From Desulfosarcina widdelii (GTDB lineage Bacteria > Desulfobacterota > Desulfobacteria > Desulfobacterales > Desulfosarcinaceae): 64,000 nucleotides of DNA. The translations under genes and the position numbers were made by a program. Below the pieces are notes generated by a model. It was not told where the DNA came from and ran no database searches. It saw nothing but the letters and a program-made list of their open reading frames with translations. Below, piece by piece: positions 26,887-36,680 of this stretch (the first letter of the stretch is position 1; each line of letters starts with the position of its first letter). The stretch covers positions 2,356,001 through 2,420,000 of the forward strand of contig NZ_AP021875.1 of assembly GCF_009688965.1 (NCBI RefSeq). The letters are read 5' to 3'.

Positions 26887-27237
26887 ATGAAATTCATCGC
26901 CATATTTGCCTTCTGCGGCCTTTTTTTGGGGATGCCTGCCGTTTCGGCGGCATTGACCGCGGAAGAAATTCTGCTGCTCAAAGAAAACGGCGTCTCCGAG
27001 ACGACCATTCAGATGATGCTGGCAAGCGAAATCCGGGCGCAGTCCACGGGTTATGCAAATCCTCAAGAAACCATGGGCGTGAAAACCATCCGGCGGCCGG
27101 ACGGCCGGAAAGCCATCATCTACACGACCGGCCGGGGGAACCGCGACGATAAGGATGCCGAGGAGCGCCTGAAAGAAGAACGGGCCTGGGAGATGCTGCG
27201 CCACCTTATCGTGGACACGCGGACGGTTGAGGACTGA
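26887..27237 (+). CDS. Small exported protein, unknown
   Basis: A 116-residue protein with a clear signal peptide (cleaved near VSAAL). The mature part starts TAEEILLLKENGVSETTIQMML, a helix-hairpin-like stretch often found at the start of small periplasmic proteins, and then becomes charged and probably disordered (RGNRDDKDAEERLKEERAWEM). AAGGTG lies six bases before the ATG. It is transcribed convergently with the hybrid kinase that ends at 27359. No family is recognised with confidence. Confidence 0.68.
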   Translation: MKFIAIFAFCGLFLGMPAVSAALTAEEILLLKENGVSETTIQMMLASEIRAQSTGYANPQETMGVKTIRRPDGRKAIIYTTGRGNRDDKDAEERLKEERAWEMLRHLIVDTRTVED

Positions 27238-27358
27238 GAAGCGGGCCGAGAACAGCACCGATGGAAGCGGGATGAAGGATGAGGGACGAAAAGCAGTCAT
27301 GCACTCTCGAATTTCGTTGAAGCCCCCGGCTCACGCCTCGTCTATCATCCATCTTCCC

Positions 27359-30043
27359 TCATCCCTCAGCCCTTTTCCCGCTCCTCCCGTCCCCAACAGC
27401 CGCGATCATCTTCCGGAGATGGCTTTCAAAGGCCTTCAATTCATCACCCAACTTCCGGGACAAATTTTGGGCTTCGTCAAACGCCTCCCGGTCTGCTGCC
27501 TGTTCCAACTGCAAGGCGGCATCCGCCGCGTCATCGACCTGGAAATTGCGGGCCATACCCTTCAAGGCGTGGGCCGTTCGGCGCAGCAGCTCCCGGTCCT
27601 TTTTGTCGATGGCCCGGTGGATGGTGTTCACCATGGGCGGATAATCGCTGATGAACATATCGGCGACGTCCTTGAAAAAGTCGCTGTCGTTGTTGAACGC
27701 GGCCAGAAGCGCCTTCAGTTCGCCGCCGTCGTCGGCAGACACCGGCAAGGCTTTTGAACCTTCCTGCTCCGGGTCTTTTTCGAACAGGGGAACCACCCGA
27801 CGGATGGTTTCGATCAGAGAAGCGGAGGAGATGGGTTTGGAAACGTATTCATCCATACCGGCATCAATGCAGCGTTCCCGGTCGCCTCGCATGGCATGCG
27901 CCGTCATGGCGATAATGGGCACATGGCGGCCGGTGCCTTTTTCCAGTTCGCGGATCCGTGCCGTGGCGGTCAAACCGTCCATCTCCGGCATTTGAACATC
28001 CATGAGCACCACGTCGAAATCGTGATGGGCCAGCGCATCGATGGCCAGTCGGCCGCTTTCGACGATGGTAACCCGGCAATGCCAGTTTTCAAGCAGCCTC
28101 CGGATGAATTTCTGGTTGAACGGCGTGTCCTCGGCAACGAGAAGATCGAGCGGGGGCAATGTGAGATCCGGACCGAGGCTGCTTCTGCCTTCGGGCATTT
28201 GAAAACCGGGCTCATCGGCGTATAGCGCCTGGATAATGGCATCCAGCAGGTCCGACGGGCGGACCGGTTTGGTCACCGTAGCACAGGCACCGGCCTCCTG
28301 GAATCGGTCCGTCTCTTTCACCGTTTTGGTTGTGAGCATGACGATGATCCGAGCCGGTTTTTCGGCTGACGCCTGGATCGTTTTAACCAGGGAAAGCGCT
28401 CCCGGCCGGGCAAGGTCCGAATCGATCAATACCAGTTCGAAGCCGGTGCCATTATTATTCTCTTTTTCCAGCAGCGCCCTCGCTTCCTTCACCGAGGCTG
28501 CCGGTCTCGGCACCGCTTTCCAACTGGCCAGCATCTCGCACAATATTTTCAGGTTGGTCGCATTGTCGTCGACCACCAAAACGCGCAGACCGGTGGGATC
28601 GATCTCGTCCGGCAAAACAGTGCCGTCGATGGCCATGAATTCCTCATCCACATCGAAATCGACGGTGAAATGGAAGATGCTGCCCTTGCCCAACTCGCTC
28701 TTGACGGCGATTTGCCCCCCCATCAGCTTGACAAGCTGGGACGATACGGCCAGTCCCAGCCCCGTTCCACCATACTTTCGGCTGGTGCTGCCGTCCGCCT
28801 GTCGGAAAGCTTCGAAAATCAGGGCCTGCTTGCCGGTGGCGATGCCCACGCCGGTATCCCGGACCGCTACCTGCAATACCAGCCGGTTGCCCTGAATGGA
28901 CTTTTTTTGGGCCAGAACGACAATCTCGCCGGAATCGGTAAACTTGAGGGCATTGCCGACAAGGTTGAGCAGGACCTGGCGAAATCGGTGGGCATCTCCG
29001 AACAGGCGGTCGGGGACATCCGGTGCGACACGGTAGGCCAGTTCAAGGTCTTTCTCATGGGCTTTCACGGCTAAAATCTTCAAGGCCTCACCGAGAAAAT
29101 CCCTCAAATTGAACGCCGAACGTTCCAATTCCAGTTTTCCAGCCTCGATTTTGGAAAAATCGAGGATGTCGTTGATCACAGCAAGTAGGGAGTAGGCCGC
29201 TGAATGGACCACTTTGAGGTCTTCCCGCTGCTCGTGGGACAGAGAGGACCCCAGCAGCAGCTCCACCATGCCGATGATGGCGTTGAGCGGTGTCCGGATC
29301 TCATGGCTCATGTTGGCCAGAAATTCGCTTTTGGAGCGGCTGGCTGCCTCGGCGGCCATCTTCTCCTGCTTTAAAGCGTCGGCCTGGCGGCGGCGGGTCA
29401 CATCCCGCAAAATGCCCCGGTAACCGGCGTTCACGCCCCCCTGGCCTCGAATAGGGGAGACCGAGGTCTCCACCCATCGCAGCGCACCGTCCTTGCGAAC
29501 GATGACAAACCCCAGGTCTTTGGTAGCCCGGCCCGTGCGGTCGACCTTGTTAAATACGCCGATCACCTTTTCCGTCTCCGCAGGTGTCAGCAGCCGCCGG
29601 TAGTCCAGCTGCCGGAGCTGGTCGGCCGGATATCCCGTGATTCTTCTAAAGGAATCGTTGAAAACGGCAAATCGGCCTGTCGGTTCGATCTCATAGTAGC
29701 CGTCTTCGATATTCTCGATGATCGTACGGTGCTTCTCTTCAACGCCGGCCAGGGCCTCATCCGCTTCCTGCCGCTGTCGAAGGGTGTGCGCCACGTGGGA
29801 TCCGAAAAATACGAAAAAACAGATGACCAGCAGCCGACTGAGCACCTCATCCATTCCCGGATGGAAAAACCTGTAAAAAAAGGTGCCGTTGGCAGTGGTC
29901 ATGGCGAACAGCAACGAATCGACGATCCAGTAGACGCCCACCACGGTAACGCTTAAAATAAAAACGCTGCTTTCCAATCGCCGCGTACTGGTCTGTTCCC
30001 CTGACTGGAGCGGTCTTCGCATCTCTTTACGGGAATCTTTCAT
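27359..30043 (-). CDS. Hybrid sensor kinase with two receivers and HPt (BarA-like)
   Basis: An 894-residue inner-membrane protein. Two transmembrane helices (about 27-50 and 68-88) with a short loop, a PAS domain (105-215), HisKA with [20 protein letters not shown], and an ATPase domain ([29 protein letters not shown]). A first receiver has phosphosite Asp in VLIDSDLA, a second in [13 protein letters not shown], and a HPt domain near the C-terminus has the His in [12 protein letters not shown]. All phosphorelay residues are present. It probably signals to a response regulator located elsewhere. It follows the kinase at 30125 by 81 bp on the same strand. The start is not fixed: no ribosome site is visible, and a Met seven codons later is possible. 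Confidence 0.88.
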   Translation of the reverse strand: MKDSRKEMRRPLQSGEQTSTRRLESSVFILSVTVVGVYWIVDSLLFAMTTANGTFFYRFFHPGMDEVLSRLLVICFFVFFGSHVAHTLRQRQEADEALAGVEEKHRTIIENIEDGYYEIEPTGRFAVFNDSFRRITGYPADQLRQLDYRRLLTPAETEKVIGVFNKVDRTGRATKDLGFVIVRKDGALRWVETSVSPIRGQGGVNAGYRGILRDVTRRRQADALKQEKMAAEAASRSKSEFLANMSHEIRTPLNAIIGMVELLLGSSLSHEQREDLKVVHSAAYSLLAVINDILDFSKIEAGKLELERSAFNLRDFLGEALKILAVKAHEKDLELAYRVAPDVPDRLFGDAHRFRQVLLNLVGNALKFTDSGEIVVLAQKKSIQGNRLVLQVAVRDTGVGIATGKQALIFEAFRQADGSTSRKYGGTGLGLAVSSQLVKLMGGQIAVKSELGKGSIFHFTVDFDVDEEFMAIDGTVLPDEIDPTGLRVLVVDDNATNLKILCEMLASWKAVPRPAASVKEARALLEKENNNGTGFELVLIDSDLARPGALSLVKTIQASAEKPARIIVMLTTKTVKETDRFQEAGACATVTKPVRPSDLLDAIIQALYADEPGFQMPEGRSSLGPDLTLPPLDLLVAEDTPFNQKFIRRLLENWHCRVTIVESGRLAIDALAHHDFDVVLMDVQMPEMDGLTATARIRELEKGTGRHVPIIAMTAHAMRGDRERCIDAGMDEYVSKPISSASLIETIRRVVPLFEKDPEQEGSKALPVSADDGGELKALLAAFNNDSDFFKDVADMFISDYPPMVNTIHRAIDKKDRELLRRTAHALKGMARNFQVDDAADAALQLEQAADREAFDEAQNLSRKLGDELKAFESHLRKMIAAVGDGRSGKRAEG

Positions 30044-30124
30044 CGGTGGGGTTTCAGCCTTATGAATTGCATTCCCCTCTTGCCCTTGCGGGCGATGGTA
30101 CTCGGGTTCTTAGGGGTTCATGGC

Positions 30125-32080
30125 TCAGGAAAGAATTTCCTCGATCTTCCGGGCCAGTTGGTTGAGGTTGTAAGGCTTTTGAATAAAACCGTCGCACCCT
30201 TTCTTCAAGATGGATTCAGCCTGCCCCTCGATGCTGTACCCGGAGGAAAGAATCACACGAACATCGGGACTGACGGCTTTAATCCGGTCATAAACGATTT
30301 CACCACCCAGGTCCGGCATGATCAGATCCAGGATCAGCAGCTTGATGCGATCCTTGTTTTCCTCGAACACGCGCAGGGCCTCTTCACCGCCGCCGGCCAG
30401 CAGCACCTCGTAGCCCAGTTCGTTGAGCATGGCCTTGTCGGCATTGAGTATGTACTCTTCGTCATCGACCACCAAGATGGTTCCCGATCCTTTTTTCGGA
30501 AGTTTGTCCGAAGAGATGACCCGCAGTTTGTCCTGCGTCTTTGGCTTTTCGAGAATGCGGGCCATGGGGAGATAAATGGAAAACGTAGTCCCAAGGCCCA
30601 CCTTGCTGTCGACCTTAATGATCCCGTGGTGGCGTTTGATAATCCCGAACACCGAGGCCAGGCCCAGACCGGTTCCCTCTCCCATGGGCCGGGTGGTGTA
30701 AAATGGTTCGAATATCCTTTCGATGGTTTTGGCGTCCATCCCCGATCCGGTATCGGCCACGTCGATTCTTACGTATCTGCCAGCAGCCAGGTGGTAGGGT
30801 TTGACAAAAGCGTCGTCCAGGCTGATCGGAGACGCGGAAACGGTCAGGGTTCCCCCGGCGGACATGGCATGCCAGGCGTTGACGTACAGATCCATTAAAG
30901 CCAGCTCGATCTGGGCGGCATCCACTTCCGCCATGATCGGATCTTCCTCCAGACGGCAAACCACATGAATTTCTTTGCGGGTGCGGGCAAACATCCCGGT
31001 AGAGGCCTCGATAATGCTGTTGACGTCCAGCAGATCGAGGGAATAGCGCCCCCCTTTGGCGAAACTGAGCAGTTGGCGGGTCAGATTGGCGCCGCTGTCG
31101 ATGCAGCGTTCCATGCCGGCCAGTTCATCATACCCGGAGTCTCCGGGGGATTTGTCCTGGATCAGAATCGAAATGTTCCCCTGGATACCCATCAGCAGGT
31201 TGTTGAAGTTGTGGGCAATTCCACCGGCCAGGTTCCCGATGGCGTCCATCCGTCGAACATGCTGCAACTGATACTCCAGGTTGCGCTGGTCGGTGACATC
31301 CGTGATCAGAAGAATCGTCGTGTCCGCTTCCCCCTTCACCGGGAAACTGCGGATGACTACTTGACGGCCGTTGAGTTCCAAGGGCCGGGTCAGTCCAACC
31401 GTTGGTCGCTCCCCTTTGTCGTCCTCCAGCAGCCCTTCGATGCGTGGTCTGTCCGCCTCGTTGAAAAGTTCCCGGGGTTCGGCGGAAAGCAGGTTTTCCA
31501 AGGGGATGCCGAAGAGCTTTACCGCTGCGGTATTCGCATATACCACCCGCCCGGTATAGACTTCGACGATCCCCTCGTTCATGCTTTCTAAAATGGTTTC
31601 CAGGTGGCGGTTGCGGCCGAGCAGCTCCTTGGTCATCCGCCGGGCGTAAACCGGAATGCCGTCCATCGACGCGATACCGCGAATTTCGTGTTCCGTGATC
31701 GATTTGGAAGGGTCGTTGGCGTCCTCGATGGCGGCCAGCACATGTTTCCCCATTTGGCCGAAGGGACCCTTGGCGATGCATGCATTCACCCCGATTTCCC
31801 TGAAATCCAGATCCATTTCGGCAACTGCGGCCGAAATGATCGCCAGGTAGCAACCGCGCATGTGCTCCATGGTCCGAATGATCTGACAGAGTTTGTCGCC
31901 TCCGATCTTGGGGATGATGAGGTCGACGAAAACGATGTCCGGACGATAACGGGTAAGCAAACTCAAGGCACTCAGGCCGTCTTCGCAGGTTTGAACTTCA
32001 TGGCCTTTCCCCTCGAGAAGATTGGACAGGAATTTGAGGATCATTCTGTTGTCGTCGACCACCAGTATTTTCTTTTTCAT
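30125..32080 (-). CDS. REC-PAS-histidine kinase-REC hybrid
   Basis: A 651-residue soluble protein starting at 32080 (a Met 24 codons earlier is less likely since the receiver starts right here: MKKKILVVDDN). Order: receiver (phosphosite in DIVFVDLIIPKIGG), PAS (LETILESMNEGIVEV), kinase with LAGGIAHNFNNLLMGIQGN (NtrB-like H box), ATPase with DTGSGMDAKTIERIFEPFYTT and GTGLGLASVFGII, then a second receiver (LLILDLIMPDLGGE, ending QKPYN). The flanking receivers suggest a phosphorelay. It is divergent from the diguanylate cyclase gene and upstream of the BarA-like kinase. Confidence 0.87.
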   Translation of the reverse strand: MKKKILVVDDNRMILKFLSNLLEGKGHEVQTCEDGLSALSLLTRYRPDIVFVDLIIPKIGGDKLCQIIRTMEHMRGCYLAIISAAVAEMDLDFREIGVNACIAKGPFGQMGKHVLAAIEDANDPSKSITEHEIRGIASMDGIPVYARRMTKELLGRNRHLETILESMNEGIVEVYTGRVVYANTAAVKLFGIPLENLLSAEPRELFNEADRPRIEGLLEDDKGERPTVGLTRPLELNGRQVVIRSFPVKGEADTTILLITDVTDQRNLEYQLQHVRRMDAIGNLAGGIAHNFNNLLMGIQGNISILIQDKSPGDSGYDELAGMERCIDSGANLTRQLLSFAKGGRYSLDLLDVNSIIEASTGMFARTRKEIHVVCRLEEDPIMAEVDAAQIELALMDLYVNAWHAMSAGGTLTVSASPISLDDAFVKPYHLAAGRYVRIDVADTGSGMDAKTIERIFEPFYTTRPMGEGTGLGLASVFGIIKRHHGIIKVDSKVGLGTTFSIYLPMARILEKPKTQDKLRVISSDKLPKKGSGTILVVDDEEYILNADKAMLNELGYEVLLAGGGEEALRVFEENKDRIKLLILDLIMPDLGGEIVYDRIKAVSPDVRVILSSGYSIEGQAESILKKGCDGFIQKPYNLNQLARKIEEILS

Positions 32081-32414
32081 GGATTTTCCGTCTTTCAGCG
32101 ACCGCTTTTGCAATTGGAAGAATCGGCAGGCACAACAGCCATCTCGGGCCACTGCGACAAAGATGATGCCTCGAAACGCGTTGTTGGATAATGTTCTTTC
32201 AGGTCAACCGATTATGCACAGGCAACCGGTAACGGTCAAGCAAATTATGGTGCCAGGACGGACGGTTTTCGGTACTGGTTTTTAATTGACAACCTTCCTT
32301 CGGCCTCCTAAATAGAGTATCATCTAAAAAAATCGCAACCGGCTGGCCTTTGGGGAACTGAAACGGATTGTTGAAGGCGGCTCACCCTATTTTCTCAAAA
32401 GAGACCTTTTTCAT
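32081..32414. promoter_or_regulatory. 334-bp divergent intergenic region
   Basis: No gene is seen. Reading toward the diguanylate cyclase, TTGACA at 32286-32291 is followed after 17 bases by TAAATA (32309-32314), a weak sigma-70-type promoter. The same region must hold the promoter of the kinase operon on the other strand, which I could not locate. No clear operator repeat is visible. Confidence 0.3.
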
Positions 32415-33434
32415 ATGGATTATGACGATACCATAGAGGAGTCACAGCGCTACCTGCGCCTGGCGCTGTCCTTTCTGGGCAAACACTGCCTGCCGACCGA
32501 CCCGCTGAATTACTGCGTCTGGTATGAATATGCGTCCGGAAAAAACGAGGACCTCAACGCGGCCATCGACGAATACCTGAAGAGCGAGACCACATTTTCC
32601 AAAGAAACCATCCGAAATCTTTTCGATCTTCATATCGCCGGCAGCGAAGAAAAGGTAAACAAACTGGTTCGGGAGGAATTGAAAAAGCTTTTCATCGAAG
32701 TCATCGGTGCGATCCAGACCACTAACGAGCATTTTTCCGAATCCGAAAACAATCTGGAAGCGATCAATGACACCTTGAAACCGAGCCTGTCCGAAGCCGA
32801 CATCGAGAAAATCGTCAATCAGATTAAAGATGAAATCGGCCGATTGGAAGCTTCGAGCGCCTCTTTTAAAAACCAGCTCAACCAGGCCACCCGTGAAATC
32901 GAACGTTTGAAGGCCAGAATGGCCCGCTACCGCAAGGAAGCCTTCCTGGACCCATTGACCGGGATCGCCAACCGCCGGGGGTTTGAAAAGAATCTGATTC
33001 AGGCCATCGACAAGGCCGACAACGAAGGCGACTCCCTTTGCACGATCATGGCCGATATCGATCATTTCAAGCGGATCAACGACACCCACGGCCATACGGT
33101 GGGAGATAATGTCATTCGCATGGTGGCCATGACCATCAAAGATGCCATCAAGGGAAAAGACCTGGCCGCACGCATCGGCGGTGAAGAATTCGCCATCCTG
33201 CTTCCGGATACCCCTATTGACGGAGCCAAGATCCTCGCCGAAAAAATGCGTCTCTTGTTTGAACAGCTTGACCTGAAAAAGAAAAACACCGGGGAGCGTC
33301 TGGGCAAGATCACCCTCTCCTTTGGTGTGACCAGCTATAAAAACAACGAATCTGCCGATAGCTTCATGAACCGGGTCGACCAGGCCCTGTATCAATCCAA
33401 AAAGACAGGCCGCAACAAAGTTACCGGCCTTTAG
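32415..33434 (+). CDS. Diguanylate cyclase (GGDEF) with helical N-terminus
   Basis: A 339-residue soluble protein. The N-terminal 175 residues are helical with a coiled coil (135-175). The catalytic domain has DPLTGIANRRGF, the metal and substrate residues MADIDHFKRINDTHGH and the active-site GGEEF at 255-259. The inhibitory I-site five residues upstream, normally RxxD, reads KGKD, so product inhibition may be weak or absent. The enzyme should make cyclic di-GMP. It is divergent from the REC-PAS kinase, possibly functionally linked to it. A weak promoter is noted in the intergenic region. Confidence 0.9.
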   Translation: MDYDDTIEESQRYLRLALSFLGKHCLPTDPLNYCVWYEYASGKNEDLNAAIDEYLKSETTFSKETIRNLFDLHIAGSEEKVNKLVREELKKLFIEVIGAIQTTNEHFSESENNLEAINDTLKPSLSEADIEKIVNQIKDEIGRLEASSASFKNQLNQATREIERLKARMARYRKEAFLDPLTGIANRRGFEKNLIQAIDKADNEGDSLCTIMADIDHFKRINDTHGHTVGDNVIRMVAMTIKDAIKGKDLAARIGGEEFAILLPDTPIDGAKILAEKMRLLFEQLDLKKKNTGERLGKITLSFGVTSYKNNESADSFMNRVDQALYQSKKTGRNKVTGL

Positions 33435-33524
33435 TTAGCCGTATTGGTGGGCTGCTGCCCGGCCCATGCTGCCGCACACAAGCACCATGGGATCGGGTCA
33501 ATCTTTCCTATGGAGGGCGATTCC

Positions 33525-34715
33525 ATGCACCCAAGCCTGACGGATCACCTGAAAACCGAAATCGCCGCGTTGCGGGAAGCCGGCCTGTACAAGGACGAGC
33601 GCGTCATCACGTCGGCCCAGCAGGCCGCCATCGTGGTAGGCGGCGAGAAGACCGTACTGAACTTTTGCGCCAACAACTATCTGGGGTTGTCCAACCATCC
33701 CCGCCTGGTGGAAGCCGCCCGCTCGGCCCTGACCACCCATGGCTTCGGCATGTCCTCGGTTCGCTTCATCTGCGGCACCCAGGATATCCATAAGGATTTG
33801 GAGGAGCGGATCAGCCGGTTTTTGGGCACCGAAGACACCATCCTTTACAGTTCCTGCTTCGACGCCAACGGCGGCCTTTTCGAAACCCTGCTGGGCGAAG
33901 AGGATGCGGTGATTTCGGATGAATTGAACCACGCCAGCATCATCGACGGCATCCGTTTGTGCAAGGCCAGGCGGTTTCGATACAAAAACAACGACATGGA
34001 CGATCTCGAGCGTCAGCTGGAAGCGGCCGCCGCCTGCCGCTATCGCCTGATCGCCACCGACGGGGTCTTTTCCATGGACGGCATCATCGCCAATTTGAAA
34101 GGCATCTGCGATTTGGCCGACCGTCACGATGCCCTGGTCATGGTCGACGACTCCCATGCCGTCGGCTTCATCGGCGAACACGGGCGGGGAACGCCGGAAT
34201 ACTGCGGCGTATCCGACCGGGTAGACATCCTCACCGGCACCCTGGGAAAAGCCCTGGGCGGCGCCTCGGGGGGATATACCTCCGGCCGCCGGGAAATCGT
34301 TGCCTGGCTGCGCCAGCGCTCCAGACCCTATCTGTTTTCCAACTCCCTGGCGCCGGTAATCACCGCCACCTCCATCGCCGTGCTGGATCTGCTGGAAGAA
34401 AATTCGGAACTGCTGGGGCGCCTTTCGGAAAACAGCCGCTATTTTCGCGAGAAAATGGAAGCGGCAGGATTTACCCTGGTGCCCGGCCAACATCCCATTA
34501 TTCCGATCATGCTCGGTGACGCTGTTCTGGCCCAGAGAATGGCGGCCCGCATGCTGGAAGAAGGCATCTACGTGGTGGGATTCAGCTTTCCGGTAGTCCC
34601 CAAGGGCCAGGCCCGCATCCGCGCCCAGATGTCCGCCGCCCACACCAGGCAGCACCTGGACCGGGCCATCGATGCTTTTATTCGTGTCGGCCGGGAACTT
34701 TCGGTGATCGAATAA
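33525..34715 (+). CDS. kbl: 2-amino-3-ketobutyrate CoA ligase (glycine C-acetyltransferase)
   Basis: A 396-residue PLP enzyme, close to the 398 residues of E. coli Kbl. Start at 33525 is fixed by GGAGG eight bases upstream and the family opening [22 protein letters not shown]-binding lysine lies in [14 protein letters not shown]; other family motifs are [29 protein letters not shown] and [17 protein letters not shown]. It cleaves 2-amino-3-ketobutyrate with CoA to glycine and acetyl-CoA. With tdh downstream it makes the two-step threonine degradation pathway. Confidence 0.95.
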   Translation: MHPSLTDHLKTEIAALREAGLYKDERVITSAQQAAIVVGGEKTVLNFCANNYLGLSNHPRLVEAARSALTTHGFGMSSVRFICGTQDIHKDLEERISRFLGTEDTILYSSCFDANGGLFETLLGEEDAVISDELNHASIIDGIRLCKARRFRYKNNDMDDLERQLEAAAACRYRLIATDGVFSMDGIIANLKGICDLADRHDALVMVDDSHAVGFIGEHGRGTPEYCGVSDRVDILTGTLGKALGGASGGYTSGRREIVAWLRQRSRPYLFSNSLAPVITATSIAVLDLLEENSELLGRLSENSRYFREKMEAAGFTLVPGQHPIIPIMLGDAVLAQRMAARMLEEGIYVVGFSFPVVPKGQARIRAQMSAAHTRQHLDRAIDAFIRVGRELSVIE

Positions 34716-34721
34716 GGACGG

Positions 34722-34862
34722 CTCCATAAAAAGGACGATATCTTCGTTACGCTTCGTCCCTCGTCACTGCGGAGTACCTATATGTACGCCTCATTCCTCG
34801 GGTCTCGCAAGCCTTCATCTCGACCTTTCAACGAAGCCGTCTGAGAAGCGACTTTTACAGGA
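34722..34862. repeat. Candidate intergenic REP-like element between kbl and tdh
   Basis: The 180-bp gap between kbl and tdh holds a block with several features of mobile intergenic repeats: short arms such as GGAGTAC/GTACGCC (34771-34790, one mismatch), and ends TCCATAAAAAGGACG and ACTTTTACAGGACTC. It has no coding sense. I recall similar text scattered between genes in Desulfobacterales, but only one copy lies in this window, so it is called on resemblance only. Confidence 0.4.
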
Positions 34863-34895
34863 CTCTCGATAAAGAAAGTTGGGAAAGGTGATTCA

Positions 34896-35930
34896 ATGAA
34901 AACCATGAAAGCCCTTGTCAAACAAAAAACCGAAGCCGGAATCTGGATGGACGAGGTGCCTTTCCCGAGTATCGGCCACAACGATGTACTGATCAAGATC
35001 GTCAAAACCGCCATTTGCGGGACGGACATCCATATCTACAACTGGGATGCCTGGGCCGAAAAAACCATCCCTGTCCCCATGGCCATCGGCCATGAGTTCG
35101 TGGGCATCGTCACCGAAATCGGGAGCGAGGTCCGCGGGCTGAAAGAGGGAGACCGGGTATCGGCCGAGGGCCACATCACCTGCGGCCACTGCCGCAACTG
35201 CCGTGCAGGCAAGCGCCACCTGTGCCGCAATACCATCGGTGTCGGAGTCAACCGCCCCGGGTGCTTCGCCGAGTACATCAGCGTGCCGGCCTCCAATGTC
35301 TTCCGGGTGCCGGCCTCCATCGAGGACGACATCGCCGCCATCCTGGATCCCTTCGGCAATGCCGCCCACACGGCCCTTTCCTTCGATCTGGTGGGAGAAG
35401 ACGTTCTGATCACCGGCGCCGGCCCCATCGGCATCATGGCCGTGGCGATTGCCCGTCATGTGGGCGCCCGGTTCGTCGTGATCACGGACGTCAACGACTA
35501 CCGTCTGGCCCTCGCCCGGCAGATGGGCGCCTCGGCCGCCATCAACGTGACCCAGGCATCCATCGTCGACACGGAACGGGAGTTGGGGATGAAGGAAGGC
35601 TTCGATGTGGGACTGGAAATGTCCGGCAACATCCAGGCCTTCCGGGACATGCTCCAGGTCATGAACTACGGCGGCAAAGTCGCCATTTTAGGCATTCCCA
35701 CCGGAGAAGTCTCCCTGGACCTGACCCGAATCATCCTCAAGGGCCTTGTTCTCAAAGGCATCTACGGACGTGAAATGTTCGAAACCTGGTACAAGATGAC
35801 CAGCATGCTACAAAGCCACCTGGACATCACCCCGGTGATCACCCACCGCTTCTCCGTGGACGACTTCCAGCAGGCCTTTGACGTCATGCGCTCGGGGATG
35901 TCGGGGAAGGTGATCCTGGATTGGCAGTGA
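34896..35930 (+). CDS. tdh: L-threonine 3-dehydrogenase
   Basis: A 344-residue zinc alcohol dehydrogenase-family protein (E. coli Tdh has 341). The catalytic-zinc Cys lies in [14 protein letters not shown] and the structural-zinc ligands in [25 protein letters not shown] and the NAD-binding [18 protein letters not shown] are present. It oxidises threonine to 2-amino-3-ketobutyrate with NAD, the substrate of Kbl encoded upstream. GGGAAAGG precedes the start; Met-4 is an alternative. The 3' end is six bases from the convergent hydrolase gene, with no terminator visible. Confidence 0.95.
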   Translation: MKTMKALVKQKTEAGIWMDEVPFPSIGHNDVLIKIVKTAICGTDIHIYNWDAWAEKTIPVPMAIGHEFVGIVTEIGSEVRGLKEGDRVSAEGHITCGHCRNCRAGKRHLCRNTIGVGVNRPGCFAEYISVPASNVFRVPASIEDDIAAILDPFGNAAHTALSFDLVGEDVLITGAGPIGIMAVAIARHVGARFVVITDVNDYRLALARQMGASAAINVTQASIVDTERELGMKEGFDVGLEMSGNIQAFRDMLQVMNYGGKVAILGIPTGEVSLDLTRIILKGLVLKGIYGREMFETWYKMTSMLQSHLDITPVITHRFSVDDFQQAFDVMRSGMSGKVILDWQ

Positions 35931-35936
35931 AAATCA

Positions 35937-36680
35937 TCACCCTTCTTTTCTGAATTTACCATGCCTTAAAAAATGGATCGTCTGTTCGATAACCTCCGGG
36001 CCGTTCATGATGAAGCCGTGGCTGCGGTGGACCACCAGAAAGTCGGCCATCTCCGGCAGCCGGGCAGACGCCACCGACACCTTGCCGTCATCCGGTCCCG
36101 GCATTCGGATGGAAAACCAGGGCTCCAGGGAGCGACCGCCGGTGATGATGCCCACCGGCACATCCACCGGTTCCAGGCGAATGGGCAACGCATCCGCCGA
36201 CGTTCCCAACTGCTGACCCGCCGGCCCCATGACCCAGCGGTAGAGAAAAAATTCCTTGAGAAGGTCGGCGATTTCGCTTCCCCGGTTGGGCGGGCTGAGC
36301 ATCACCACCCGGCTGCCCGGCGGCAGTGAGTGGTTCTGCAGGTAATGCCGCACCAGAATGCCTCCCAGCGAGTGGGTCACGAAATGGATGGGCGCCTCGG
36401 GGTTCTTGGATCGACACGTTTCAACCGCCTCGGCAACGACACCCAAACTCAGGGTTTCGATGTCGGCCCCGGTGGAGGGATAATCCAGATTCACCACCGC
36501 GTAGCCGCTATCTGCCAGATAGCCGGCCATTTTGGACATGGACCGGCAGCTGCGCCCCATGCCGTGCAGGAGGATGACATGGGCGGTAGGGGTCTTATCG
36601 GGAACAATCATTTCCGCGGAAAAAGCCGTTGCGCAGCAGCAGACGAAAATCATTGTCAACAAACCGGCTTTTCTTTTCAT
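35937..36680 (-). CDS. Exported alpha/beta hydrolase (lipase-like)
   Basis: A 247-residue protein with a signal peptide (to about residue 22, TAFSAEM). The alpha/beta hydrolase fold shows the oxyanion loop VILLHGMGRS, the nucleophile in FVTHSLGGILVRHY (Ser of T-H-S-L-G-G), GPDDGKVS for the acid and VHRSHGFIM for the His. It resembles PGAP1- or triacylglycerol-lipase-like proteins. The ATG overlaps the stop of the upstream transporter-acyltransferase gene by four bases (ATGA), so the two are translationally coupled. It may remove or process acyl chains from phospholipids outside the inner membrane. Confidence 0.82.
   Translation of the reverse strand: MKRKAGLLTMIFVCCCATAFSAEMIVPDKTPTAHVILLHGMGRSCRSMSKMAGYLADSGYAVVNLDYPSTGADIETLSLGVVAEAVETCRSKNPEAPIHFVTHSLGGILVRHYLQNHSLPPGSRVVMLSPPNRGSEIADLLKEFFLYRWVMGPAGQQLGTSADALPIRLEPVDVPVGIITGGRSLEPWFSIRMPGPDDGKVSVASARLPEMADFLVVHRSHGFIMNGPEVIEQTIHFLRHGKFRKEG

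Noticed and set aside
26737..26890. Possible promoter for the small exported protein at 26887
   Set aside because: The region is AT-rich near 26810-26840 but no -35/-10 pair with good spacing could be picked.
33498..34727. 409-codon frame opposite kbl
   Set aside because: Kbl is complete on the plus strand with a ribosome site; the antisense product resembles nothing.
34896..35940. Terminator between tdh and the convergent hydrolase gene
   Set aside because: The two stops are only six bases apart and no stem-loop with T-run is visible.
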